NCBI RefSeq assembly: GCF_008973665.1
Contig: NZ_WACP01000018.1
Span: 62,001-126,000 of the forward strand
Source: Paenibacillus tengchongensis
GTDB lineage: Bacteria; Bacillota; Bacilli; Paenibacillales; Paenibacillaceae
Direction: 5' to 3'
Length of the DNA: 64,000 nucleotides
Within the stretch, counting starts at the first letter, position 1; every line of letters begins with the position of its first letter. Positions 26,611 through 34,981 of the stretch are shown here, one piece after another. A program made the translations under genes and the position numbers. Under the pieces are notes generated by a model, which had not been told where the DNA came from, did not search any database, and saw only the letters and a program-made list of their open reading frames with translations.

Positions 26611-27945
26611 TCACATTTCTTCAACAAGCTGCGGTGTATCCTCCGCGAAACCTTTGGTGCGGATCAGCAGATAGAGAAATCCGGCGGCCAGCCAGCCCCC
26701 TCCAAGCAGCAGCGCTCCCTGGCCGAGGGTGAACAATAAAGCCAACGTAATCACGGCCCCAATCAGCGGCACCAGCAGATTCACAATGAACCCGCTGACT
26801 CCCCGTAACCCCTTCTGGATATAGAAGTACATGAAGACGGCGAGATTAACGAACCCGAATCCGATCAGCACCCCGAAGCTGATTAAATGCGTAGCGGAAG
26901 TGAGGTCCAGAAATAGGGCGGAGCAGCCGATTAAGCCAATCAGTGCTATATTCCAGACCGGTGTGGAGAATTTGGGATGAAGATAGGCGAACAGCCGTTT
27001 CGGCAGGATGCCTTCCCGGCCCATAGAGAACAGCATCCGCGAGGCGCTGCTGCAGGATGAGGCCGCCGATGCTGTCGCGCCTGTTATCGTCATGGCCAGG
27101 AATAAGCTCCCGAACAGATTGCCGCCTACCAGCTGGATGATCTGGACCGCCGCTGCATCAGGATTCGTGAAGGAGGTGAAATCCGGATAGATCATCTGCA
27201 TAAAGTAAGCAGCCAGCACCAGCAGCACACCGCCGGAAAGGACGACGATATAGATGGCTTTCGGCAGCACTTTTGCCGGATTGACCGTCTCTTCAGCCAG
27301 TGTAGTAACGGCATCGAACCCGAGGAAGGAGAAGTACAGGATGGGGATGATGGTCATCAGATTCCCCCAGGATACCGAGCTGTCCAGGAACGGCTTCAGC
27401 GACCATAAAGTACCCGCGCCCCCGCCCTGTATGAGCTCATACGCCGATAATACGGAGAACAGCACAATAAACACAATCTGGAAAATGACGATCAGCATGT
27501 TATACGTGGCGGTGATCCGGATTCCGATAATGTTGATGGCGACAATAAACACGAGGAAGACGAGAATGCACGCCGATATGGAGATGGACGGAAAATAGGC
27601 ATTGACCATGATTCCGAACAGCAGGGAGCTGATCATCGGACTCAGCAGATAATCCAGCAGCATCGTCCAGCCGACAAGAAAGCCAAATTTCGGACCGATA
27701 ATCCTCTGTACATAGGAGAAGGTTGAACCGGCAACGGGAAATTCCTTCGATAGTCTGGCATAGGATATCGCTGACAGAAGCACAATCGCCAGGGTGATTA
27801 CATACCCCGAAGCCACCATTCCTCCGCTTGCCGATACCGCAATGCCGTAGGTCGAGAATACCGTTGCCGGAGCCATAAACGAAAGCCCGAACAATGTTAC
27901 CCCGCTTAGTGACAAAACCCTTTTCAAAGACTTGTTGTTCTCCAT
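26611..27945 (-). CDS. APC-family amino-acid permease
   Basis: A 444-residue, 12-helix amino acid-polyamine-organocation transporter. Helix 1 carries the unwound glycine motif (LSLSGVTLFGLSFMAPATVF). FPVAGSTFSYVQRIIGPKFG is the conserved helix-2/3 region, and FFDAVTTLAEE-like FSFLGFDAVTTLAEETVNPA is the helix-6 motif. It is the first gene of the permease/amidinohydrolase/amidase operon, read from the MerR-type promoter at 28005-28035. The substrate should be an amino acid or guanidino compound. Confidence 0.9.
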   Translation of the reverse strand: MENNKSLKRVLSLSGVTLFGLSFMAPATVFSTYGIAVSASGGMVASGYVITLAIVLLSAISYARLSKEFPVAGSTFSYVQRIIGPKFGFLVGWTMLLDYLLSPMISSLLFGIMVNAYFPSISISACILVFLVFIVAINIIGIRITATYNMLIVIFQIVFIVLFSVLSAYELIQGGGAGTLWSLKPFLDSSVSWGNLMTIIPILYFSFLGFDAVTTLAEETVNPAKVLPKAIYIVVLSGGVLLVLAAYFMQMIYPDFTSFTNPDAAAVQIIQLVGGNLFGSLFLAMTITGATASAASSCSSASRMLFSMGREGILPKRLFAYLHPKFSTPVWNIALIGLIGCSALFLDLTSATHLISFGVLIGFGFVNLAVFMYFYIQKGLRGVSGFIVNLLVPLIGAVITLALLFTLGQGALLLGGGWLAAGFLYLLIRTKGFAEDTPQLVEEM

Positions 27946-28004
27946 CCTACTCCATCCTTTCGCTGACCGCCCATAGCAATCAGTATTGTCTGTCTATGTA
28001 TGAA

Positions 28005-28035
28005 AGAATAAACTATGGAGTTACTCCAGAGTCAA
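28005..28035 (-). promoter_or_regulatory. MerR-type promoter with 19-bp spacer and operator dyad
   Basis: On the minus strand: -35 TTGACT (28035-28030), exactly 19 bases, then -10 TATTCT (28010-28005). The spacer holds the near-perfect dyad ACTCTGGAGT/ACTCCATAGT (28012-28032, one mismatch pair). Over-long spacing plus a dyad between the boxes is the hallmark of promoters untwisted by MerR activators. It lies between the permease start (27945) and the divergent merR gene. Confidence 0.8.
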
Positions 28036-28044
28036 CAACTTTAT

Positions 28045-28059
28045 GTTATATTATATAAC
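28045..28059. promoter_or_regulatory. Perfect 15-bp AT dyad near the merR promoter
   Basis: GTTATATTATATAAC is a perfect 7-1-7 inverted repeat followed by TATAAT at 28061, a candidate -10 for the plus-strand merR gene. It could be an operator for a second regulator or simply an AT-rich promoter element. Confidence 0.35.
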
Positions 28060-28141
28060 GTATAATTTCGTTTTCGCTAAAATCAGGCGATGATCCGCAA
28101 TCGATGTCAGGTATTATATCTTTAATTATGGAGGAGTTACG

Positions 28142-29008
28142 ATGAAAAAGGATAAACTAACCATTAGCCAGATGGCGAAGCTGCGCGAGATTCCCATCGA
28201 TACACTCCGGTATTACGATAAGATCGGACTGTTCAATCCTGCACATACGGATACAAATACAGGCTACCGCTATTACTCCATTCTTCAGTACGAGGTGCTT
28301 GGTACGATTATGGAGTTAAGAAGGATCGGCCTGTCCGTCGAAGAAGTCCGCCAGTTTATGAATAACCGCAACATGAATCAGTCCATCCAGCTCCTGAAGC
28401 AGACGACCCGGCGGCTAAACGAACAAATTGCCGGAATGCAGCAGATTTCGACCACTCTGGAGCAGCGCATCCGCTATATTGAGGATTTTGTTGATACCTA
28501 CCGCGAGTCGGATATCGTGATCCGAGAGCTGCCCGAACGCCATTACATCACCCTCTCACGGACGGTGGACATGCAGAATCCGGAATCGTTGTCGTACGGG
28601 ATCCTGGAGCTGGAGACCATAGCCCAGGAGTCCATCCCCCTGATCGCCAACAACCGGCTGGGTCATTACATTGAGTCCAGACAGGTGAATGCACTGCTGG
28701 ATGAGCGGACGGGTCCGGACACCTCCCTCGAGGTGAAGGAATCGGAAATTTTTCTTATCCTTGAACAACCGGACAGCAAAGCTGGCACCAAGACAAAAAA
28801 GGTGCCCGAAGGCACCTATGTCTGCTCCTACTACACCGGACTCAGCAATGCTAAATGCAGCCAAACCCTGCGCAGCATGCTGCTATACTGCCGCCGGCAT
28901 CATTTGACCGTCCAGAGCGGAGCCTGGAACGTCATCCAGGTCGATCTTTCGATTACGGACAATATTGATGAGGCGAGCTATGAAATCCAGCTTTTGGTTA
29001 AGGGATGA
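28142..29008 (+). CDS. MerR-family transcriptional activator with GyrI-like effector domain
   Basis: A 288-residue regulator. The winged helix-turn-helix is LTISQMAKLREIPIDTLRYY then DKIGLFNPAHTDTNTGYRYY. A coiled-coil dimerisation helix spans about 75-125 (NRNMNQSIQLLKQTTRRLNE). The C-terminal 160 residues resemble BmrR/GyrI effector-binding domains (VIRELPERHYITLSRTVDM; KKVPEGTYVCSYYTGLS), which bind small cationic or hydrophobic ligands. ATG 28142 follows ATGGAGGAGTT. It is divergent from the permease operon and is the obvious candidate for the 19-bp-spacer promoter. Confidence 0.92.
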   Translation: MKKDKLTISQMAKLREIPIDTLRYYDKIGLFNPAHTDTNTGYRYYSILQYEVLGTIMELRRIGLSVEEVRQFMNNRNMNQSIQLLKQTTRRLNEQIAGMQQISTTLEQRIRYIEDFVDTYRESDIVIRELPERHYITLSRTVDMQNPESLSYGILELETIAQESIPLIANNRLGHYIESRQVNALLDERTGPDTSLEVKESEIFLILEQPDSKAGTKTKKVPEGTYVCSYYTGLSNAKCSQTLRSMLLYCRRHHLTVQSGAWNVIQVDLSITDNIDEASYEIQLLVKG

Positions 29009-29028
29009 TCCCCCGGCTTTCTTCGTAC

Positions 29029-29050
29029 GCTGAGCTGCGAGCAGCTTAGC
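29029..29050. terminator. Weak hairpin between convergent merR and DUF2199 genes
   Basis: GCTGAGCTGC and GCAGCTTAGC pair (one G-U) around a 2-base turn just after the merR stop. There is no U-tract, so terminator function is uncertain. Confidence 0.35.
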
Positions 29051-29097
29051 CATGTGGATATCTTCTATCAAACATTGTGAATTTTTAATCATTAATA

Positions 29098-29886
29098 TCA
29101 CTTGTTAGGTGCTCTTAACCACTCACTCTCCTCATTCTCTCTCCATGCCATCCACCCCCGAGGAAGATCATAAAGTTGAGTCAAAGTTGAATCAATGTTG
29201 ACCATCTCCATTAATGATATCAAGCGCGCTTCTTCTTCATTTACCTCGTCACCATCAAGAAATTGCCACATTCCATCCTCCGCGTCATGGGTTACATATA
29301 AAACGGAACTTTGTCTGTTCATGATCTTCTCTAAGGTAATGACAGCTACATTTTGTGAATCTTCAAAAGGCCACGGAGGCCTTTTGTTATTTTCACAGAA
29401 ATCTTCAGCTATTTTTTGAACTCGTTCAATAGACATTCCATCATTGATTTCTACTGCCAGCGGATGCTCTGTTGGTTCGAGTTCAATGTAGGGTCTAATA
29501 CCCTGTCTGTGATGAACCTTCGCCTTTAAATTTAAGGTGTCAGGATAACAGGGAAGAACCGTTGAGAACCATCCAAGCATCGGCTCTAACAATTCCGGGC
29601 GATCCCAATACTTTTGTACTTTTTTAAAATTCGCTTCACTTAATGATACCCATGCTCCCCAAATGAATGTCTGATCAGTCCCGATTACCGCAATCTCAAC
29701 ACACCCGCGAATGAAATAGTGCTCGTTGTCCATTACGCATAAGTCTTCGCTCAGTTCAAACCTTTGTTCCCGCTCCTCAGGATGAGTGTATTCATAATAA
29801 ACTGGAGCAAATGTTCCATAACTGATTGGAAGTTCATTGCGATACTCCCCACAGCAACTACAGGTGTATCCCTTAATCGTATTCAC
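29098..29886 (-). CDS. DUF2199 protein with C-terminal extension
   Basis: A 262-residue soluble protein starting at GTG 29886 after GGGAGG. The first 160 residues match DUF2199: YTCSCCGEYRNELPISYGTF with a CxxC pair, then HYFIRGCVEIAVIGTDQTFI and WGAWVSLSEANFKKVQKYW. The last 100 residues are a separate acidic segment (VLYVTHDAEDGMWQFLDGDE, LTQLYDLPRGWMAWRENEES). DUF2199 proteins are of unknown role; some related small domains are immunity-like. The gene lies in a block of probably acquired resistance-type genes. Confidence 0.75.
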   Translation of the reverse strand: MNTIKGYTCSCCGEYRNELPISYGTFAPVYYEYTHPEEREQRFELSEDLCVMDNEHYFIRGCVEIAVIGTDQTFIWGAWVSLSEANFKKVQKYWDRPELLEPMLGWFSTVLPCYPDTLNLKAKVHHRQGIRPYIELEPTEHPLAVEINDGMSIERVQKIAEDFCENNKRPPWPFEDSQNVAVITLEKIMNRQSSVLYVTHDAEDGMWQFLDGDEVNEEEARLISLMEMVNIDSTLTQLYDLPRGWMAWRENEESEWLRAPNK

Positions 29887-29935
29887 TTAGTACCTCCCGG
29901 AAGTCGTGTACAGATAAATAACGTAATGCTTGAAT

Positions 29936-30739
29936 TTAAATCCGCAATAATGTCAAGAGATCATCGAAGATTCCAGGGGTCGAGAATACGACCTCTTCAC
30001 CATAGAGTTCATTAGGGATGCCATCGGGCACCGATTGTACATGGGAATACAATGCTCCCGCCTCCCGTGCAATCAGGCCTGCTGCGGCTACGTCCCACGG
30101 TGAAAGGCTTTCCGTATGCGCATCTAATTGTCCGGACGCCACATAACAAATATCTACGGTTGGTGCGGCAAAACGCCTAATGTCACGACAGTTTCTTCGG
30201 AGCCGATTTACTCTTTCTATGGCTGGCTGCACTTGTACCGGATCATGCGGATAACCTGTGCCAATGACAGCATCTAACAGCGAAGTGCATTTACGGATTC
30301 GTAAACGCTCACCATTGCAGTAGGAGCCTTCCCCTTTAATCCCAACATAGGTGCAATTTAAATCTGGCGCATATACTGCTCCTGCCAGCACTACGCCATC
30401 AAGGGCAAAAGCCAATGAAACGCCGTAATGCGGCAGGTTCCGGGCAAAATTAACAGTTCCATCTAAGGGGTCCATCACCCAAACCGGGCCGTCAAACTTA
30501 AAGCTATCCCAGCGGTGTACTCCATTTTCCTCCGAAAGAATTCGGTGACCTGGAAATTTATCCATGATGGCTTCTTGAAGGATTCTTTCCGATAACAAAT
30601 CCGCAGATGTCACAAGTTCACCCGCATCTTTGTAATTCACTTCAATGGGTTCCCGGCTGCGTAATTCGGAAATTCTGTCACCCGCTGTTGTTACAGCCTG
30701 TTCTGCAAACCACGCTAATTCTCGAAGGTCGAACTCCAT
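29936..30739 (-). CDS. Inositol-monophosphatase-family phosphatase
   Basis: A Mg-dependent phosphatase of 267 residues, normal for the family when started at ATG 30739 (MEFDLRELAWFAEQAVTTAG), which has AAGGAGG 11 bases upstream. Metal and catalytic motifs: SEENG (residues after FPGHRIL), WVMDPLDGTVNFARNLPHYG and SLSPWDVAAAGLIAREAGAL. The open frame continues upstream without a stop through an aminoglycoside-phosphotransferase remnant, so a 487-residue fusion is also possible. I prefer the separate phosphatase because the size, ribosome site and start are right. Substrate may be inositol phosphate, another sugar phosphate or 3'-phosphoadenosine phosphate. Confidence 0.8.
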   Translation of the reverse strand: MEFDLRELAWFAEQAVTTAGDRISELRSREPIEVNYKDAGELVTSADLLSERILQEAIMDKFPGHRILSEENGVHRWDSFKFDGPVWVMDPLDGTVNFARNLPHYGVSLAFALDGVVLAGAVYAPDLNCTYVGIKGEGSYCNGERLRIRKCTSLLDAVIGTGYPHDPVQVQPAIERVNRLRRNCRDIRRFAAPTVDICYVASGQLDAHTESLSPWDVAAAGLIAREAGALYSHVQSVPDGIPNELYGEEVVFSTPGIFDDLLTLLRI

Positions 30740-31490
30740 TTCGTTCCGTTCCTCCTTAACTTGATACTCGCTGTACCACTTAGGGACAGTTAATTCAAAG
30801 TTGTTATGATCATCCATAACCTTGTGGATCTTCAACATCATTGAATCTAACTCATCCGGCCTTACCTTCAGGATCCATACGACTGATGAGATCAGAGTCA
30901 TAGCCAGATAGAGGGAATAAAGTTGCCAGAACTCATCGTCAGGCTCACTGTTATTATTGTATCCCAGAATTTGACCGGCTGAAAAAGGCACACTAACCTC
31001 TACATCAATAAGACCGACTTTCACAAATTCATGAATGGGATCTCCCCAGTCGTTCCTGTTGAAATCAATGACACCTGCAAGCTCCCCATCCTTAACGATA
31101 AGATTTCCAATATGGTAATCATCGTGTTGGAACATATTGGGCTTTTCCTTCATTAAATACAGTTTGTCATCGATAAAGGATAACAACTTCTCTTCGTTAT
31201 CTATCACAACTCCGCATTCGGTATACTCCATTCGGTATCGATGATGCTTGGCGGCCATTCTTTCATCCCAAGACTCCATGTGATCAGGACAGGTAACCTG
31301 GTTGATCTTCTTTAATTCCAAGCCCGCTTGAATACCAATGTTGAATTGCTCGTCTTCTGTTAACAGCGGCAGCTCTTCTGATGCTTCAATTCCCCTCAAT
31401 GAATGAGACGATCATGTAGCCTAGTTGTTGTTCGGGAAGGACCCCGATTTCAATAGGTCTAGAGCATTTCACATCATGCTTTTCCATCAT
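30740..31490 (-). pseudogene. Aminoglycoside phosphotransferase-like gene, 5' end lost, frameshifted
   Basis: The large frame (from about 31399) gives EELPLLTEDEQFNIGIQAGL, the catalytic loop FQHDDYHIGNLIVKDGELAG and the metal motif VIDFNRNDWGDPIHEFVK, ending near ELTVPKWYSEY. These are APH-fold kinase motifs. The segment that should precede it is in another frame from ATG 31490 (MMEKHDVKCSRPIEIGVLPE, QQLGYMIVSFIEG) and breaks at about 31400 with GAGGGGAATTGA. The nucleotide-binding N-lobe is absent. The 3' end has no stop of its own and runs in frame into the phosphatase gene. Kinase activity is not expected. Confidence 0.75.
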
Positions 31491-31502
31491 CCTCAGTCTG
31501 CT

Positions 31503-31648
31503 TCACTCTTCTTTCATTTTCTGAATCTTGGAGCGGGAAATTAAATATAATGGACCCATTATGTCTATTTTGCCGTCCTTTACACGCATAGCGCTCTCCT
31601 GTTCTGCCGCATAAACATCAATCTCTTCAGACAGGGGGAACAGCTGGT
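31503..31648 (-). pseudogene. C-terminal gene fragment of unknown family
   Basis: Minus-strand codons before a TGA at 31503-31505 read QLFPLSEEIDVYAAEQESAM, then RVKDGKIDIMGPLYLISRSK, then IQKMKEE. The composition looks like real protein (amphipathic, charged C-terminus), yet a stop lies just upstream and there is no start. It abuts the APH remnant, suggesting a deletion scar. No family recognised. Confidence 0.4.
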
Positions 31649-31657
31649 TGCATCAAC

Positions 31658-31685
31658 AGGAGCAGGACACTGATGTCCTGCTCCT
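31658..31685 (-). terminator. Hairpin after yidC
   Basis: AGGAGCAGGACA and TGTCCTGCTCCT form a perfect 12-bp stem with a 4-base loop, 6 bases past the yidC stop. The U-tract is poor. Confidence 0.6.
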
Positions 31686-31690
31686 TGTAA

Positions 31691-32527
31691 TTATTCTGCT
31701 GGTGTTTCTGGAACTAATGGTACTCCATCAGGCTTCTTGTACATTTTATTAAGTATGATCGTTTGCACGATAATGAATATACCGCCAACTGCCCAATATA
31801 ACGGTAATGCAGCGGGCATCTGAAAAGAAAATACCCCCATCATGACCGGCGACAACAATCCGATCAAAGCCATCTGGTTATTCGGATGTTGCTGATTCTG
31901 CCCTGACATGGATTGAGACACGCGGAACTGAACGTAATACACCGCAGCGGCAATAAGCGGCAATATCAGATCCGTCTTCCCCAAGCTGAACCACAGGAAA
32001 TCGTGAGCAGCAATCTCCGGAGTACGGCGGATGGCGTAGTAAAATGCGAGAGTGATCGGCCATTGCAGAAGCATCGGTAGACACCCCATGTTTAAAAGAT
32101 TAAATTGATGCTTCTGGTAGAGCTGCATCATCTCGGCCTGCTGTTGTTTTTTGGCCTCCGCACTAGCATCGTTCTTATACTTCTCCTGAAGTGCAGTTAA
32201 CTCCGGCTGGAGGACGGCCATCTTTTCTTTCATGTCCATTTGTTTCTTGGTCTGATTCATCATGAGCGGCATGATCGCCAGTCTGATAAGGAAAGTCATC
32301 AGCACGATAGATAATCCGTAGTTTCCGTGAAATGCATTCGCGAAGAATGTAATCAAGACCGACAATGGATATATCATAAATTGGTTAAATATCCCGGTTG
32401 AATCGGCATTGATGGAGCTTAATTGGGATGCATCCGAACACCCGCTGAGTATAAAGATTGGAATAACTACTATCAACATAATGAGAATGGGCTTGGCCCA
32501 TTGCTGCAGCCATTGAAACTTTTTCAT
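31691..32527 (-). CDS. yidC: YidC/Oxa1/SpoIIIJ-type membrane protein insertase
   Basis: A 278-residue lipoprotein insertase that helps membrane proteins fold into the bilayer. The start is ATG 32527 (MKKFQWLQQWAKPILIMLIV) behind GGGAGG; the longer frame has no support. It has a lipobox, FILSGCSD, then the five-helix core with the conserved hydrophilic-groove Arg in LMTFLIRLAIMPLMMNQTKK, a cytoplasmic coiled-coil (MKEKMAVLQPELTALQEKYK) and NMGCLPMLLQWPITLAFYYA. It is not next to rnpA/rpmH, so it is probably a second, YqjG-like copy. It is preceded by a small membrane-protein gene. Confidence 0.92.
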   Translation of the reverse strand: MKKFQWLQQWAKPILIMLIVVIPIFILSGCSDASQLSSINADSTGIFNQFMIYPLSVLITFFANAFHGNYGLSIVLMTFLIRLAIMPLMMNQTKKQMDMKEKMAVLQPELTALQEKYKNDASAEAKKQQQAEMMQLYQKHQFNLLNMGCLPMLLQWPITLAFYYAIRRTPEIAAHDFLWFSLGKTDLILPLIAAAVYYVQFRVSQSMSGQNQQHPNNQMALIGLLSPVMMGVFSFQMPAALPLYWAVGGIFIIVQTIILNKMYKKPDGVPLVPETPAE

Positions 32528-32558
32528 CGTGGTCCTCCCTAATTGAAAGTATGGAAGT

Positions 32559-32807
32559 TCAATGTGGGGAAGGACCATGGTCTTCATCATCAGGCGCTTC
32601 TCTTCGTCTGGCGATACGTGCGATCCACCGCTGAATGCTGGTGGGCTCAGGCAGTCTGACGGCCACAAACCAGGTTGAACCGGCTGCAGCAATTTCATGA
32701 CCCTGGTGTACCTTTTGTAAAGAGATATAAGTTAATGGAAGTAACACAACGGAAGAGATGAGAGCGATTGAGAATACCAATTGAACCAAGTCATAAAAAT
32801 GCTCCAG
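32559..32807 (-). CDS. Small membrane protein upstream of yidC, possible CTG start
   Basis: An 82-residue frame with one membrane helix (LVQLVFSIALISSVVLLPLT) and a basic then acidic tail (IQRWIARIARRREAPDDEDH). A strong GGAGGTG site lies 7 bases before CTG 32807. The next in-frame candidate is TTG 32789, which lacks spacing. The stop is 31 bases before yidC, so the two are likely co-translated. Function unknown. A partner or regulatory leader for the insertase is possible. Confidence 0.55.
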   Translation of the reverse strand: MEHFYDLVQLVFSIALISSVVLLPLTYISLQKVHQGHEIAAAGSTWFVAVRLPEPTSIQRWIARIARRREAPDDEDHGPSPH

Positions 32808-33020
32808 TCCAGTTCACCTCCGGTTCTGCTCCAGAATGGAAAAATTTGAATAAGGGTTATACGTTAGTAGAACGGTGTGGTTTCACATCCTTCTGAGAGC
32901 GCATGATGAAGCAGCCGGTAGCCGCATCATCCTGAACATCGAAGCCATGGAAGACGGGGCAGGCAACGCTGAGCAGCGGATTTCGGAATGCAGGATTCTC
33001 CCTGGTGGAATATGGTCATA

Positions 33021-33755
33021 TTAACCTTCAACCGGAGTCACTTCAATCTGATCCGCAATAAATCTGCTGTTGATGCTATCATATTTATAAGTGATATCGA
33101 AATCGCACACATAGGTGGGAGATACTCCAACTGAGCCTGGAAGTCTTAGTCTTATGGTCTGATCTTCCACGGAATAAATAGTAATACCGCCGAAGGCAAG
33201 TTCTTCTTGGTTGTAATGTGGCGCCGGATCGAACCCGTAAGTAAAGTTAAGTTCCTTCTCCTGCACCTGCACTTTAATTGCCAGTGTGCCATCGCCATTC
33301 TTGGAAACTTGTGATTCAATCCGGCTTGCAACAATATCCTCGTAGGTCTGGACGTTAATCTCGGATAGATCCCCGGCGTTAACGACATGAATCTCATAGT
33401 TATCCAGGCCTGTTCCTTTTCCGATATGAATAATTACGGCGGCTTCTTCCTTCCCGTCACCGGTCAGGTCTGTATAGAACATCTGCGGGGCAGTCCCTGT
33501 ATCACCTGGGAAGTTCCATGCAAAATCCTTTTCCTTCCCCTTTACATACAGTGCAGCTCCGCTGTCTTTAGCATAAAGTTTCATTAATACATGATCGGGC
33601 TCCTTCTTCTTTAAACCTGTCCCATGCTTAGGCTGAATGGTTGCTTGTTCACGGGGCGAATCGTCCACTTGTACCGTATCTGTTATGGGCCTGGCTGCTC
33701 CACACCCTGAAAGCAGAATGGCGCTAAGCATCAGCACACCGAATTCTTTCTTCAA
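33021..33755 (-). CDS. Predicted lipoprotein with VCBS-like segment
   Basis: I start it at TTG 33755 (LKKEFGVLMLSAILLSGCGA) because GGGGG lies at the right distance and it gives a proper lipoprotein signal (lipobox LLSGC). The 244-residue body has MFYTDLTGDGKEEAAVIIHI followed by GKGTGLDNYEIHVVNAGDLS, a calcium-loop type repeat found in many Bacillales surface lipoproteins. It ends IADQIEVTPVEG. No known enzymatic motif. It is divergent from the next gene. Confidence 0.75.
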   Translation of the reverse strand: MKKEFGVLMLSAILLSGCGAARPITDTVQVDDSPREQATIQPKHGTGLKKKEPDHVLMKLYAKDSGAALYVKGKEKDFAWNFPGDTGTAPQMFYTDLTGDGKEEAAVIIHIGKGTGLDNYEIHVVNAGDLSEINVQTYEDIVASRIESQVSKNGDGTLAIKVQVQEKELNFTYGFDPAPHYNQEELAFGGITIYSVEDQTIRLRLPGSVGVSPTYVCDFDITYKYDSINSRFIADQIEVTPVEG

Positions 33756-33817
33756 AGCTATACCCCCTATCCATCTTAGCGAAATTATACCAGATATTCC
33801 AAGAAAGGAGGAACGAA

Positions 33818-34522
33818 GTGAAGACTGTAACAAGTAAATATTTATGGCTGCTTATTGTCTTTATCTTCGCTGCCGGTGGTACAGGTGTAAGTTTATTGAG
33901 AAGCGGAGAAGCGGAGAACAAGTCACTTTCACCCGAACGTATTGCGGAGCTGAGGGAAGAGTATCCGGTGGTTCTTGGCACACTGACAGAAGCCGTATCT
34001 AAAGAATTATCGTTTCCCAAAATACTGGATGTCTCGCAAACAGCGGCCGTAGTCGAGGTATTGGAAAAGCTGCCCGAATACACGCTGAATCTGATTGGAG
34101 ATGCAAATACGCCTGAAGGAAAATTGGACGAGAAACATAGAAGTATGGGTTTTTCTTTTGCAGAGGCTCAGTTCACCCAATTTAGAGTAAAAGTTACTGA
34201 ACTTATCGCCGGAGACCCGGTAGAGGAGTATATTAACCTATACTACAACTCTGACTTTCAGGATATTGAACCGGATTTAGCACCGGGCACAAAGTTAGTT
34301 ACTATATTATTCAAGGCCCCTTCGCATCCTGAAGGCAATTATAGCTTCACAAAATTTGGAACCTATTATGTGGTAGACGATAACTATGTATTGTCAGCGT
34401 ACGAGAGTGATGAGCATGGCGAAATGAGCTTTCCCGGTAAGCCAATGAATGGAAGGAGCGTGGATGCTCTAATCCATGAGATCAAAGCGTATATGAAATA
34501 CGGGCCCTCTGAAAGCAAGTAG
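33818..34522 (+). CDS. Membrane-anchored protein of unknown function
   Basis: A 234-residue protein starting at GTG 33818, 6 bases after AAAGGAGG. One N-terminal helix (YLWLLIVFIFAAGGTGVSLL) suggests a signal anchor. The remainder is soluble and contains SFAEAQFTQFRVKVTELIAG, DIEPDLAPGTKLVTILFKAP and FTKFGTYYVVDDNYVLSAYE, a beta-rich pattern I cannot assign. The stop codon's last two bases belong to the first unit of the 52-bp repeat array, so the array begins exactly at this gene's end. Confidence 0.75.
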   Translation: MKTVTSKYLWLLIVFIFAAGGTGVSLLRSGEAENKSLSPERIAELREEYPVVLGTLTEAVSKELSFPKILDVSQTAAVVEVLEKLPEYTLNLIGDANTPEGKLDEKHRSMGFSFAEAQFTQFRVKVTELIAGDPVEEYINLYYNSDFQDIEPDLAPGTKLVTILFKAPSHPEGNYSFTKFGTYYVVDDNYVLSAYESDEHGEMSFPGKPMNGRSVDALIHEIKAYMKYGPSESK

Positions 34523-34980
34523 CGCATTGTATTCGATTTTTCGAATACATTTGGACCATTTGCCTACACAGGAGCACATTGTATTCGATTTTTCGAATAC
34601 ATTTGGACCATTTACCCTTGCAGGAGCGCATTGTATTCGATTTTTCGCATACATTTGGTGCGTTTGCCCGCGCAGGAGCGCATTGTATTCGATTTTTCGA
34701 ATACAATTGGGCTATTTACCCTTGCAGGAGCGCATTGTATTCGATTTTTCGAATACATTTGGCCCGTTTGCCTACGCAGGAGCACATTGTATTCGATTTT
34801 TCGAATACATTTGGCCCGTTTGCCTACGCAGGAGCGCATTGTATTCGATTTTTCGAATACAATTGGGCTATTTACCCTTGCAGGAGCACATTGTATTCGA
34901 TTTTTCGAATACATTTGGACCGTTTGCCCGCGCATGAGCGCATTGTATTCGATTTTTCGCATACATTTGGCCCGTTTGCC
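34521..34980. repeat. Nine-unit 52-bp tandem hairpin array
   Basis: Units begin at 34521, 34573, 34625, 34677, 34729, 34781, 34833, 34885 and 34937, each exactly 52 bp. The conserved half is AGCGCATTGTATTCG, then ATTTTTCGAATACA. Its TGTATTCG/CGAATACA arms give an 8-bp stem with an ATTTTT loop (units 3 and 9 have CGCATACA and lose one pair). The other half varies in blocks: GGACC, GGCCC, GGTGC or GGGCT, then TTTGCCTACGCAGG, TTTACCCTTGCAGG or TTTGCCCGCGCAGG. Units 4 and 7 are identical. Since 52 is not a multiple of three, all frames stay open and create false ORFs. The last unit fades at 34980 inside a toxin-gene fragment. Confidence 0.95.
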
Positions 34981-34981
34981 C

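Noticed and set aside
34521..34980. CRISPR array
   Set aside because: The whole 52-bp unit repeats without unique spacers, the variable halves are shared among units, and no cas genes are present.
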